From URNF01 sp045638005 (GTDB lineage Bacteria; Bacillota; Clostridia; Oscillospirales; Acutalibacteraceae), in NCBI GenBank assembly GCA_045638005.1, contig JAZUAN010000011.1, forward strand, positions 1 through 64,000: 64,000 bases of DNA, in the 5' to 3' direction. The notes under the pieces are model-generated. The model searched no databases. It had not been told where the DNA came from and worked only from the letters and a program-made list of their open reading frames with translations. Each line of letters opens with the position of its first letter. Positions within the stretch are counted from its first letter, which is position 1. Of this stretch, positions 24,891 through 33,188 are shown one piece after another. Both the position numbers and the translations under genes were made by a program.

Positions 24891-25964
24891 TTATACAATT
24901 TCGTTTGCAACTGCTTGACCCATCGCTTTGCAACCGATCTTCTCGCAACCGTCGCTGTAAATGTCGGCGGTGCGCAGACCCTTGTCAAGCACCTTGGACA
25001 CCGCGTTTTCGATCGCGTCCGCTTCTTTTGCCATATCAAAGCTGAAACGGAGCATCATGGCGGCGGACAAAATGGTGCCGATGGGGTTCGCAATATCCAT
25101 ACCTGCGATATCGGGAGCAGAGCCGTGAATGGGCTCGTACAAACCGCAGGAGGTAGCGCCCAGACTGGACGACGGAATCATGCCGATGGAGCCGGTGATC
25201 ATAGAGGCTTCATCCGACAGGATATCGCCAAACATGTTCTCGGTTACCACCACGTCAAACTGAGCGGGGTTTTTCACAATCTGCATCGCGCAGTTGTCTA
25301 CCAGCATGTCCGAAAGCTCCACGTCGGGGTATTCTTCCGCCAAGCGGTGCATCACCTTTTTCCAAAGGCGGGAACTATCCAGCACGTTGCTCTTTTCCAC
25401 CGAGCACAGACGACCACCGCGTTTTCTCGCGGTTTCAAAGGCGATTCTGCCGATGCGCTCAATCTCTTTTTCGTCATATTTCAAGACGTCGGTCGCAACC
25501 TGAACACCGTCCACCGTATCGGTGCGATGTTCGCCGAAGTAGATGCCGCCAATCAGTTCGCGCACGATGATAAAATCAATGCCCTTCTCAACAATGGCAG
25601 GTGCGAGAGGGGATGCGGCAGCAAGCTGCGGCCAGATTTTGGCGGGACGGTTGTTGCTGTATACCCCCATGCCTGCGCGCAGGCGTAAGAGACCTTTTTC
25701 GGGGCGTTTGTCGCCGGGCAGGTGGTTCCATTTGTCGCCGCCCACCGCACCGAGCAGCACGCTGTCGGATGCCAAGCATTTGTCAAGCATTTCCGCAGGC
25801 AGCGGATCGCCGTGTTTGTCAATGGCGATACCGCCCATATCCACGTCGGTGTAGGTAAAGGTGTGGCCATACACCTCAGCAACCTTATCCAGTACGCGGA
25901 TGGCTTCGTTTACGATTTCGGGACCGATACCGTCGCCACGGATAACTGCAATATTCTTATTCAT
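24891..25964 (-). CDS. leuB: 3-isopropylmalate dehydrogenase
   Basis: NAD-dependent oxidative decarboxylation in leucine synthesis. IAVIRGDGIGPEI at the N-terminus, the substrate arginines in LLRLRAGMGVYSNNRP and RELIGGIYFGEHR, and the metal-binding block DNCAMQIV...ENMFGDILSDEAS are diagnostic. Length 357, normal. The ribosome site is AAGGAGGACT. It follows leuD by 2 nt, and ilvB lies 11 nt beyond its stop. Confidence 0.96.
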   Translation of the reverse strand: MNKNIAVIRGDGIGPEIVNEAIRVLDKVAEVYGHTFTYTDVDMGGIAIDKHGDPLPAEMLDKCLASDSVLLGAVGGDKWNHLPGDKRPEKGLLRLRAGMGVYSNNRPAKIWPQLAAASPLAPAIVEKGIDFIIVRELIGGIYFGEHRTDTVDGVQVATDVLKYDEKEIERIGRIAFETARKRGGRLCSVEKSNVLDSSRLWKKVMHRLAEEYPDVELSDMLVDNCAMQIVKNPAQFDVVVTENMFGDILSDEASMITGSIGMIPSSSLGATSCGLYEPIHGSAPDIAGMDIANPIGTILSAAMMLRFSFDMAKEADAIENAVSKVLDKGLRTADIYSDGCEKIGCKAMGQAVANEIV

Positions 25965-25966
25965 AT

Positions 25967-26452
25967 TCAGTCCTCCTTCAAAGACGCCAGCAGGCCACCC
26001 TTTTTGATGATATTCTGGATGAACGGCGGGAAGGGCGCCGCTTTGAAGGTCTTGCCGGTGGTCAGATCGGTGATAACGCCGGTATCAAAATCCACCTCGA
26101 CCTCATCGCCTGCCTGAATGGCATCAGCCGCTTGCTCACATTCTAAGATCGGCAAGCCGATATTGATCGCATTGCGATAGAAGATACGCGCAAAGCTTTT
26201 GGCGATAACGCAACCGGTTCCGCAGGTTTTGATAACCAGAGGAGCATGTTCGCGGGAGGAGCCGCAACCAAAGTTCCAGCCTGCCACCATCACGTCGCCC
26301 TTTTTAACTTTTTTCACGTATTCGGGATCGATATCCTCCATGCAGTGGAGTGCGAGCTCCGCAGCATTAGCGGTGTTCAAATACCGCGCAGGAATAATCA
26401 CGTCGGTATCCACGTTATCGGGATACTTATATACAGTACCTTTTGTATTCAT
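25967..26452 (-). CDS. leuD: 3-isopropylmalate dehydratase small subunit
   Basis: Swivel-domain partner of LeuC in the isomerisation of 2- to 3-isopropylmalate. DNVDTDVIIPARYLNT at the N-terminus and GCGSSREHAPLVIK are the family hallmarks. At 161 residues it is the short form typical of the clostridial/archaeal LeuCD type. It begins 3 nt after leuC with a GGAGGT ribosome site. Confidence 0.96.
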   Translation of the reverse strand: MNTKGTVYKYPDNVDTDVIIPARYLNTANAAELALHCMEDIDPEYVKKVKKGDVMVAGWNFGCGSSREHAPLVIKTCGTGCVIAKSFARIFYRNAINIGLPILECEQAADAIQAGDEVEVDFDTGVITDLTTGKTFKAAPFPPFIQNIIKKGGLLASLKED

Positions 26453-26455
26453 TTC

Positions 26456-27712
26456 TCAAACCTCCGGAGCGGTGATATAACCGGTCAGCGCGGATGCGGC
26501 GGCGGTCAAGGGGGACGCTAAATACACTTCGCTGTCCACATGACCCATTCTGCCGACAAAGTTGCGGTTGGTGGTGGCGATACAACGCTCGCCTGCCGCC
26601 AAAATACCCATATAGCCGCCAAGACACGGACCGCAGGTCGGGGTGGAAACCACGGCGCCTGCATCGATGAACGCGGTGATGAAACCACGCTCCACACATT
26701 CGCGATAGATCTGCATGGTGGCAGGAATGATGATGCAACGCACACCGTCAGCCACCTTTTTGCCGCAAAGCACCTTGTAAGCTGCTTCCATATCTTGCAT
26801 TCTGCCGTTGGTACAAGAGCCGATAACCACCTGGTCGATTTTGATGTCAGCGAGCTCTTTGGCAGGGCGGGTGTTTTCGGGAAGATGGGGGCAACTGACG
26901 ATGGGTTCCAAGGCGGAAAGGTCGATTTCCATAACCTGCTCATAGACAGCGTCCGCATCTGCTGCATATTCAACAGGGGTGCGCTCGCAGCGACCTTTCA
27001 TATACGCTCTCGTTACGTCGTCCACCGGGAAAATGCCGTTTTTGGCACCGGCTTCGATCGCCATGTTGCAGATGCAAAGGCGGTCGTCCATCGACAGGGT
27101 GGCAACGCCTTCGCCCACAAATTCCATACTGCGGTACAAAGCACCGTCCACACCGATCTTGCCGATGATGTAGAGAATGACGTCCTTGCCGCTGCAATCG
27201 GCAGGCAGTTTGCCTTTCAGCTCAAATTTGATCGCCGCAGGCACCTTAAACCATGCCATACCGGTCGCCATACCTGCTGCCATGTCGGTGGAACCGACAC
27301 CGGTGGAGAAAGCGCCGAGTGCACCGTAGGTGCAGGTGTGGCTGTCTGCACCGATGATGCAGTCGCCTGCGGTAACAACACCCTGCTCGGGGAGCAGCGC
27401 GTGCTCGATACCCATTTTGCCGACATCGTAGAAGTGGCTGACGCAATGCTCGCAGGCAAATTCTCTGCACTGCTTGGACTGCTCTGCCGCTTTGATGTCC
27501 TTGTTGGGTACAAAGTGGTCGAGGACGATGGCAACGCGGTCCTTGTCGAACACGCTGTCAAAGCCGGCTTTTTTAAATTCGTTCACCGCCACAGGGGTGG
27601 TGATATCGTTGCCCAGCACGATATCCAGTTTCGCGCTGATGAGTTGACCTGCTTGTACGCTGTCAAGACCTGCGTGTGCGGCCAATATTTTTTGTGTCAT
27701 GGTCATGCCCAT
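26456..27712 (-). CDS. leuC: 3-isopropylmalate dehydratase large subunit
   Basis: Aconitase-type [4Fe-4S] enzyme. Cluster ligands lie in GSCTNGRMQDME and TCGPCLGG; the early block VLDHFVPNKD is characteristic. Length about 418 residues, the short form of the homoaconitase-like branch that pairs with a 160-residue LeuD. The start is ATG of MGMTMTQKIL with AGGAGA 7 nt before; the in-frame reading that extends to 27904 crosses an intergenic repeat and part of leuA and is rejected. Confidence 0.95.
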   Translation of the reverse strand: MGMTMTQKILAAHAGLDSVQAGQLISAKLDIVLGNDITTPVAVNEFKKAGFDSVFDKDRVAIVLDHFVPNKDIKAAEQSKQCREFACEHCVSHFYDVGKMGIEHALLPEQGVVTAGDCIIGADSHTCTYGALGAFSTGVGSTDMAAGMATGMAWFKVPAAIKFELKGKLPADCSGKDVILYIIGKIGVDGALYRSMEFVGEGVATLSMDDRLCICNMAIEAGAKNGIFPVDDVTRAYMKGRCERTPVEYAADADAVYEQVMEIDLSALEPIVSCPHLPENTRPAKELADIKIDQVVIGSCTNGRMQDMEAAYKVLCGKKVADGVRCIIIPATMQIYRECVERGFITAFIDAGAVVSTPTCGPCLGGYMGILAAGERCIATTNRNFVGRMGHVDSEVYLASPLTAAASALTGYITAPEV

Positions 27713-27750
27713 GGTGATCTCTCCTATCATTGCAAACACAATGTCTTTTC

Positions 27751-27777
27751 GTAGGGGACGATGCCCACATCGTCCCG
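27751..27777. repeat. Dispersed GTAGGGG-type palindromic repeat
   Basis: GTAGGGGACGATG-CCCA-CATCGTCCC between leuA and leuC: a 9-bp perfect stem GGGACGATG/CATCGTCCC. Same family as the repeats at 10478, 29517 and 47974. Confidence 0.6.
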
Positions 27778-27822
27778 TTGGTTTGCAGAAATTAAACGGG
27801 GCATCAAGGCGCCAAATGCATT

Positions 27823-29487
27823 TTATACCAACGCCGAGTTGTATGCGCTGAGCAGGGCGTTTGCACCTGCACGGATGATATCGGTGTCGGTGCCTGCACC
27901 CCAATGCATCACGCCGTCCGCGGTTTTAAGACCGATATAAGACGCGGCGGTGGATTCGGAATTTTCACGCTGCATACTGTGCTCGGTGTATTCCACCAGC
28001 GTGTATTCCTCGCCGGTGTACTGTCTGAGCGCGTTGCTCACCGCGTCCAGCGAACCGTTGCCGTAGGTGTGAAGCGTCTGGGTGGAACCGTCTCTTTCAA
28101 AGGTGATGAACAATTCCACACCCGCAGCGCCCTGGGTGAAGTGCATGGTCTTGATGGCAATGGGAGCACGCAAATTGAGATAATTCTCCTCGAAAATTCT
28201 CTTGATGTCGGGGAGTTTGAGCTCACGATGCTCGTGGTCGGACACGTTTTTGCACGCATAGCTGAAATGCTCGCGCATACCCGCAGGCAGAACGTAACCG
28301 AAGTTCTGTTCCAACAGATAGCCGATACCGCCCTTGCCGCTCTGGGAATTGACGCGGATAACGTCCGCATCGTATGTACGGGAAATGTCGGTCGGGTCGA
28401 TCGGGATATACGGTACGTCCCAGCGGGTGCGGTTATTCTCTTCGCGGTAGTGCATACCTTTTGCGATAGCGTCCTGATGACTGCCCGAGAAAGCCGCAAA
28501 CACCAGCGAGCCGGCATAGGGAGAACGCTCGTACACATGCATTCTGGTGCATTTTTCATACGTTTCCACGATGGTGGGCATATCCGAGAAATCGAGTTTG
28601 GGATCCACGCCGTGAGAATACATATTCATAGCCAGCGTGATGATGTCCACGTTACCGGTGCGCTCGCCGTTGCCAAAGAGGGTGCCTTCCACGCGGTCGG
28701 CACCTGCCAAGAGGGCAAGCTCGGTGTCTGCAACACCTGTGCCGCGGTCGTTGTGCGGATGGAGAGACACGGTGACGTGCTCTCTGTATTTTAAGTTTTC
28801 GCACATATATTCCACCTGAGAGGCATACACGTGCGGCAAGCTCATTTCCACCGTAACCGGCAGGTTGATAATGACGTTGTTATCAGCAGAGGGCTCCAAC
28901 ACGTCCAAAACTGCGTTGCACACTTCCAGTGCATATTCCGGCTCGGTGCCGGTGAAGCTTTCGGGGGAATATTCAAAACGGAAGTTGCCTTCGTATTCGC
29001 TCGCCAACTGTTTTACCAGCTTCGCGCCGTCCACCGCAATTTTCTTGACTTCGTCCTTGCTTTTTCTGAACACCTGCTCGCGCTGCGCGACCGAAGTGGA
29101 GTTGTAAAAGTGGATGACGGCATTCGGTGCGCCTTTGCACGCTTCAAAGGTTCTGCGGATGATGTGTTCACGCGCTTGGGTCAGCACCTGTACGGTGACG
29201 CCCGCAGGGATCATATCGTTTTCAATCAGCGTACGCAAAAATTCATATTCGGTTTCGGAAGCGGCAGGGAAACCAACTTCAATCTCCTTGAAACCGAGTT
29301 TTAACAGCAATTTATAGAAGGTGAGTTTTTCTTCGAGGGACATCGGGATGACCAAGCTCTGGTTGCCATCACGCAGGTCCACGCTGCACCACTGGGGAGC
29401 TTTCTCAATGTGGTCTTTGCTCGCCCATTTAATATGGGTGCCGGGTGCGGGGTAATAACCCACGCCGTATTTTTCAGGTTGCATCAT
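27823..29487 (-). CDS. leuA: 2-isopropylmalate synthase (long, LeuA type 2)
   Basis: Condenses acetyl-CoA with 2-ketoisovalerate, the first leucine-specific step. The N-terminus PQWCSVDLRDGNQSL carries the metal-binding Asp; SLHPHNDRGTGVADTELALLAGADRVEGT is the second signature. At 554 residues, beginning with an extra segment GVGYYPAPGTHIKWASKDH, it belongs to the type-2 (actinobacterial/fungal-like) group, with a C-terminal allosteric domain for leucine feedback. The ribosome site AAGGAG lies 10 nt from ATGATG. Confidence 0.94.
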   Translation of the reverse strand: MMQPEKYGVGYYPAPGTHIKWASKDHIEKAPQWCSVDLRDGNQSLVIPMSLEEKLTFYKLLLKLGFKEIEVGFPAASETEYEFLRTLIENDMIPAGVTVQVLTQAREHIIRRTFEACKGAPNAVIHFYNSTSVAQREQVFRKSKDEVKKIAVDGAKLVKQLASEYEGNFRFEYSPESFTGTEPEYALEVCNAVLDVLEPSADNNVIINLPVTVEMSLPHVYASQVEYMCENLKYREHVTVSLHPHNDRGTGVADTELALLAGADRVEGTLFGNGERTGNVDIITLAMNMYSHGVDPKLDFSDMPTIVETYEKCTRMHVYERSPYAGSLVFAAFSGSHQDAIAKGMHYREENNRTRWDVPYIPIDPTDISRTYDADVIRVNSQSGKGGIGYLLEQNFGYVLPAGMREHFSYACKNVSDHEHRELKLPDIKRIFEENYLNLRAPIAIKTMHFTQGAAGVELFITFERDGSTQTLHTYGNGSLDAVSNALRQYTGEEYTLVEYTEHSMQRENSESTAASYIGLKTADGVMHWGAGTDTDIIRAGANALLSAYNSALV

Positions 29488-29516
29488 AGTGTGTGTTCTC
29501 CTTCGGGGTGTTCGTT

Positions 29517-29587
29517 GTAGGGAACGACCTCCTGTGTCGTTCCGTGAGGTTTGCGCGCATTCGCAGGAGGGAAAACCCCTCCCCTAC
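29517..29587. repeat. Dispersed GTAGGG-type palindromic repeat
   Basis: GTAGGGAACGAC-CTCCTGT-GTCGTTCC, then GGAGGGAAAA-CCCCTCCCCTAC, between ridA and leuA. The first half closely matches the repeat at 47974. Confidence 0.55.
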
Positions 29588-29592
29588 AAATA

Positions 29593-29964
29593 TTACAATT
29601 CCGCGATGGTGTCAATCTCCACCAGCACGTTTTTCGGCAGTTCGCGTACCGCCACGCAGGAGCGAGCGGGTTTGCCGACGAAATATTCTGCGTACACCGC
29701 GTTGAAAGCGGCGAAATCTTCCATGTTTCTCAAAAAGCAGGTGGTTTTCACCACTTTGGTGATATCGCTGCCCGCGGCGGTCAACAATGCCGCGATATTC
29801 TCGCAAACCTGCTTGGTTTGCACCTCGATCCCCTCGCCTACGATGTCACCGGATTTGGGATCAATGGCGATCTGACCGGAGGTGAACACAAGGTTGCCTA
29901 CCACCTGTGCCTGAGAGTATGGACCGATGGCGGCAGGGGCGTTTTGGGTATGTATAGTTTTCAT
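29593..29964 (-). CDS. ridA: RidA-family enamine/imine deaminase
   Basis: Hydrolyses reactive 2-aminoacrylate-type enamines released by PLP enzymes such as threonine dehydratase. The N-terminus NAPAAIGPYSQAQVV, GQIAIDPKSGDI and the C-terminal VAVRELPKNVLVEIDTIA hold the family's conserved glycine, arginine and glutamate residues. At 123 residues it is full length. Its position directly after ilvA, whose product it detoxifies, fits the known role. Ribosome site AGAGGAAG. Confidence 0.93.
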   Translation of the reverse strand: MKTIHTQNAPAAIGPYSQAQVVGNLVFTSGQIAIDPKSGDIVGEGIEVQTKQVCENIAALLTAAGSDITKVVKTTCFLRNMEDFAAFNAVYAEYFVGKPARSCVAVRELPKNVLVEIDTIAEL

Positions 29965-30012
29965 ATTTAATCTTCCTCTCTGGGCAGTTAAAAAGCGAAG
30001 CTTTTTTACTGC

Positions 30013-31206
30013 TTACTCCTTAATTCTAAATCCCTCTTTTTTGAGGGCGGCGATAATTTCCTGTACGTGTTCGTAATCTCTCGTTTCCATCGCCACGCGC
30101 AAGAAGCAGCCGTTGATGCTCTCGGTGTCGCCGCGTTCGTGGTGCACACCGGTGACGTTGCCGCCGCAATCTGCGATAATGCGGGAAACATCTTTGAGCT
30201 GTCCGGGTTTGTCGATGAGTTCAATCAGCAAGCTGCTGGAACGACCGGACTTCATAAGACCGCGTTTGATGACACGGGAGAGGGTGGTCACGTCGATGTT
30301 ACCACCCGAAATGACGCTCACCACTTTTTTGCCCTCGATCGGGAACTTGTTGAACATGGCAGCGGCAACTGCGACCGCGCCCGCACCCTCGGCGATCATT
30401 TTCTGTTTCTCAATGAGTGCTAAGATCGCCGCTGCGATCTCGTCCTCGGACACCAAGGCGATATCGTCTACGTATTGTTTGATAAGTTCGTATGTATTCT
30501 CGCCCGGCTGCTTGACAGCAATACCGTCTGCAATGGTGGAAACACTTTCGAGTGCCTCAATCTTACCGCTTTTCACGGCGTTGTACATGCTGGGAGCACC
30601 CGCCGCCTGCACACCGTACACCTTGATGGAGGGACGGATGGATTTGAGCGCGAATGCGATACCCGCGATGAGGCCGCCGCCGCCAATAGGCACGATGACC
30701 GCATCCACGTCGTCGATCTCATTCGCAATTTCCAGACCGACGGTACCTTGACCTGCGATGACGTTTTCGTCGTCAAACGGATGTACAAAGGTATACCCTT
30801 TTTCATCCCGCAGTTGCAGCGCCTTTGCGTACGCATCGTCATAGCAACCCTTCACAAGACAAACGTCCGCGCCGTACCCCTTAGTCGCCTCCACCTTGGA
30901 GATGGGAGCGCTGTCCGGCAGACAGATGAGGGACGAGATGCCGCATTTGGAAGCGGCAAGCGCCACGCCCTGCGCATGGTTGCCTGCCGAGCAGGCGATC
31001 ACACCGCGCGCTTTTTCCTTATCGGACAGGGTCGCAATCTTGTAACCGGAGCCGCGCAATTTGAACGAACCGGTGTTTTGCAGGTTCTCAGGCTTCAAAT
31101 ATAGTTCACAGTGCGGCGCAATGCCCGGCGCTTTTACCACCTTGGTGGGGCGCACGATGTCTTTGAGCACCGCGGATGCGTGAAAAATCTTGTCAATAGT
31201 CAACAT
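30013..31206 (-). CDS. ilvA: Threonine ammonia-lyase
   Basis: PLP enzyme giving 2-ketobutyrate, the isoleucine-specific entry step. The Schiff-base lysine is in NTGSFKLRGSGYK, the phosphate loop is IGGGGLIAG, and there is one C-terminal ACT-like domain (ELIDKPGQLKDVSRIIADCGGNV). At 397 residues it has the TdcB-like short architecture, commonly used biosynthetically in Clostridia. It is the first gene of the leu-ilv operon, about 70 nt downstream of the T-box terminator. A small hairpin (29982-30013) separates it from ridA. Confidence 0.93.
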   Translation of the reverse strand: MLTIDKIFHASAVLKDIVRPTKVVKAPGIAPHCELYLKPENLQNTGSFKLRGSGYKIATLSDKEKARGVIACSAGNHAQGVALAASKCGISSLICLPDSAPISKVEATKGYGADVCLVKGCYDDAYAKALQLRDEKGYTFVHPFDDENVIAGQGTVGLEIANEIDDVDAVIVPIGGGGLIAGIAFALKSIRPSIKVYGVQAAGAPSMYNAVKSGKIEALESVSTIADGIAVKQPGENTYELIKQYVDDIALVSEDEIAAAILALIEKQKMIAEGAGAVAVAAAMFNKFPIEGKKVVSVISGGNIDVTTLSRVIKRGLMKSGRSSSLLIELIDKPGQLKDVSRIIADCGGNVTGVHHERGDTESINGCFLRVAMETRDYEHVQEIIAALKKEGFRIKE

Positions 31207-31275
31207 AGGACAACCCCCTATATAGGATACTATATACCTTATTATATAATACCGTGCAAGTCAAGTATTTCTGAA

Positions 31276-31549
31276 AATAAAAAAGCCCATCTCTTTAAAA
31301 AAATAAAGAGACAGGGTCAAAACACGTTTAACCTTGCGGTACCACTCTTCTTGCCGCCAAAAGCGACCACTCACCGTGACTATCATCACTCCCCGCTATA
31401 ACGGTCGGACACCGTCTGCCCTATTAGGCATCAAGCCGTTCAGGTCAGCCACTCCGAGGCGAGCTTGCAAAACGGTCCGTCATCGGCTCACAGCACACCG
31501 CCGACTCTCTGTATCAGGGTTCCGTCCGCTTTTTCCTCTTCACTGTGTT
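31276..31549 (-). promoter_or_regulatory. T-box leader controlling the ilv-leu operon
   Basis: On the minus strand: Stem I region with AGAGAGTCGGCGG and its pairing partner GCTGTGAGCCGA; Stem III AACGG...CCGTT; the T-box core TGGTACCGCAAGG (complement of 31332-31344); and a terminator stem CCC..CTCTTTA/TAAAGAG..GGG with a T tract (31276-31316). The discriminator-pairing bases TGGT need a tRNA ending ACCA. In the Stem I right arm, CTC in GCAAGCTCGCC is my best candidate specifier (Leu), which is uncertain. This fills the 406-nt gap upstream of ilvA. Uncharged tRNA should stabilise the antiterminator and allow expression of the whole operon. Confidence 0.9.
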
Positions 31550-31555
31550 TTCCGT

Positions 31556-31584
31556 ATAGTAGCACACTTTTTTTGGGTTGTCAA
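31556..31584 (-). promoter_or_regulatory. Sigma-A promoter of the ilv-leu operon
   Basis: Minus strand: TTGACA (31579-31584), 17-nt spacer, TACTAT (31556-31561), directly upstream of the T-box leader. Confidence 0.9.
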
Positions 31585-31612
31585 TAGTTTGGCGAAGAAA
31601 AATTTTACCGAT

Positions 31613-31933
31613 TTAAAGTGATAGAGTGTCAAGCTTTTTAGCCAACGCATCCGCGGCGGCGGCAACACCGCGCAAAATGTGCAGTGTAAGCCGCGCGGGA
31701 GCAGGCAAGAGCGGCGCTGTCACCTTTTGCTCCTCCACCACCTGCACGGTGAGCTGATTGCCGTTTTGATCGGTGAGCAACAGCCGTCCGTTTTGCATGC
31801 AGTAGCCGCCCTCTGCACCCTCACCATGCGCCAATTTTCTGGAATTGTATCCCACCGTGAATAAGCCAACACCCAGTCCCAGCACACACATCGTCACCGC
31901 AAAGGCGGTGCAAAATCCACGCAGTTTACGCAT
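31613..31933 (-). CDS. Small membrane-anchored protein downstream of spoIIP
   Basis: A 106-residue protein of unknown function. One N-terminal hydrophobic segment (about 8-28, AFAVTMCVLGLGVGLFTVGY) is followed by an extracytoplasmic-looking domain with LLLTDQNGNQLTVQVVEEQ, reminiscent of small beta-rich modules, and an Ala/Leu-rich tail. It starts 9 nt after spoIIP with AAGGTGATGAA before ATG, so it is probably co-expressed in the mother cell during sporulation; that is inference from position. I do not recognise a named family. Confidence 0.7.
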   Translation of the reverse strand: MRKLRGFCTAFAVTMCVLGLGVGLFTVGYNSRKLAHGEGAEGGYCMQNGRLLLTDQNGNQLTVQVVEEQKVTAPLLPAPARLTLHILRGVAAAADALAKKLDTLSL

Positions 31934-31942
31934 TTCATCACC

Positions 31943-33046
31943 TTATTTTCCCAAAAGTTCTGCTATTGTTTTGCCCAAAAGTCTGCCGGAATATACCGCT
32001 TCCTCCACGGTGTTTACATCACTGCCGATCTCCACCAATACATATCCGGGAGACAGGTGCTGGTTATAGCGAGATGCGACGATATACAAAGGGCGCATGA
32101 GGTCGGGATAGGTGTTTGCAAGCTTTTTTTGCAGTTGCAGAGCGAACGAAAAATTTTTCTGCCAATTCGGATGGGGCAGCGCGTCGGTGCTCACCACCCC
32201 CGCGATAATCATCATCTGCGCCGCTTTTTTGCCGTTTACGGTAGCGGTGGGTTTTACGTGGGTGGTGTCATCGGGCAGGATAGCGTCTCTATGCACGTCC
32301 AGCACCACTTTTACCGACGGATATTTTTGGAGTAACGCTTTGACCGTTTTCTCCGAGCGGGTGTACGCACCGGTATACTGCGGATTATCGTGGATGGTGG
32401 TATCGTGGAGAGCGGCAACACCCGCCTCTTTTAAAGCCGCCGCGACAGCCGCACCCGCCGCGCAGATGTTGCGGGACATATCTTTCGTGCGCTCCACGTC
32501 AGCGGGGTTGTAAAACCCCGCGTCATAGGTGAGATAATTTTCGGTGGTATGGGTATGTACGATCAGCACCTGCGGCTCGCTTGTGTTTTTTTGTAACACA
32601 ATATCGGTGCCCTTTGCCAGTTCTTTTGCGATGTCAAACGCCTTTCCCGAGCGGTTACGCACCGCCACCCCCTGCACGAATTCGTTGCCGGTAGAGAGCA
32701 GCTGGGTGAGCACCACCCCTGCGTTTGCCGCCTTTTGCGGAATGGGGGTGGTCATGGCGGGCAGCGCGGTGGTAGCGGTGGTCGCAGCAGTAGTGGCAGC
32801 GGTGGATGCGGCGGTGGTAGACAAAACGGTGGGTGCGGTGGTCGGCATCACCTGCGCCATTGCCGCTTGCACCCGCCCTGTCAGCACCTCTGCACCGCCC
32901 GCAGGTTGCTGCATACCCACAGAGATCATGGCGGCTTTTGTGCCGAGCGTTTCCCACCAATCGGTGGAGCCTTGTCCTATCAGCAATATGCAAAGCGCGG
33001 CACCTGCGAGCAAGGCGGTGCCTCTTAAAATATGTTGTTTTTTCAT
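31943..33046 (-). CDS. spoIIP: Stage II sporulation protein P
   Basis: Peptidoglycan amidase/endopeptidase of the DMP engulfment machine. After an N-terminal membrane segment (about 8-24) comes a Thr/Ala-rich linker (TTAASTAATTAATTATTA, about 70-90). The SpoIIP catalytic domain follows, with VLIVHTHTTENYL, the DMSRNI helix, YPSVKVVLDVHRDAI and a late VLVEIGSDVNTVEEA block that supply the zinc ligands. I start at ATG (MKKQHIL) with GGGTGAT nearby; a longer reading to 33151 crosses the promoter. Its presence supports a spore-forming host. Confidence 0.93.
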   Translation of the reverse strand: MKKQHILRGTALLAGAALCILLIGQGSTDWWETLGTKAAMISVGMQQPAGGAEVLTGRVQAAMAQVMPTTAPTVLSTTAASTAATTAATTATTALPAMTTPIPQKAANAGVVLTQLLSTGNEFVQGVAVRNRSGKAFDIAKELAKGTDIVLQKNTSEPQVLIVHTHTTENYLTYDAGFYNPADVERTKDMSRNICAAGAAVAAALKEAGVAALHDTTIHDNPQYTGAYTRSEKTVKALLQKYPSVKVVLDVHRDAILPDDTTHVKPTATVNGKKAAQMMIIAGVVSTDALPHPNWQKNFSFALQLQKKLANTYPDLMRPLYIVASRYNQHLSPGYVLVEIGSDVNTVEEAVYSGRLLGKTIAELLGK

Positions 33047-33060
33047 TGTATCACCCATAT

Positions 33061-33089
33061 AGTGTATGCGCAGCGGGTGTGGAATATGC
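33061..33089 (-). promoter_or_regulatory. Sigma-E-type sporulation promoter of spoIIP
   Basis: Minus strand GCATATT (33083-33089), 14 nt, CATACACT (33061-33068), an exact fit to the Bacillus sigma-E consensus KMATATT-N14/15-CATACANT. spoIIP is a sigma-E gene in B. subtilis. The leader to the ATG would be very short. Confidence 0.8.
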
Positions 33090-33105
33090 TTTACACGATT
33101 TTGTG

Positions 33106-33134
33106 TTGCAATTCCCGCAATTTTTTTATATACT
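33106..33134 (+). promoter_or_regulatory. Sigma-A promoter of mnmE
   Basis: TTGCAA (33106-33111), 17 nt, TATACT (33129-33134), about 55 nt upstream of the mnmE start and divergent from the spoIIP promoter. Confidence 0.8.
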
Positions 33135-33188
33135 GAATACAACGATAACACGAATAATCCGAACCTGTTTTAAAAAGGATGCGATACT

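Noticed and set aside
26540..27754. 404-codon plus-strand ORF
   Set aside because: Antisense to leuC; no start signals and no recognisable domain, while leuC is fully conserved.
27713..27904. N-terminal extension of LeuC
   Set aside because: It crosses an intergenic palindrome and leuA; a strong ribosome site supports the downstream ATG.
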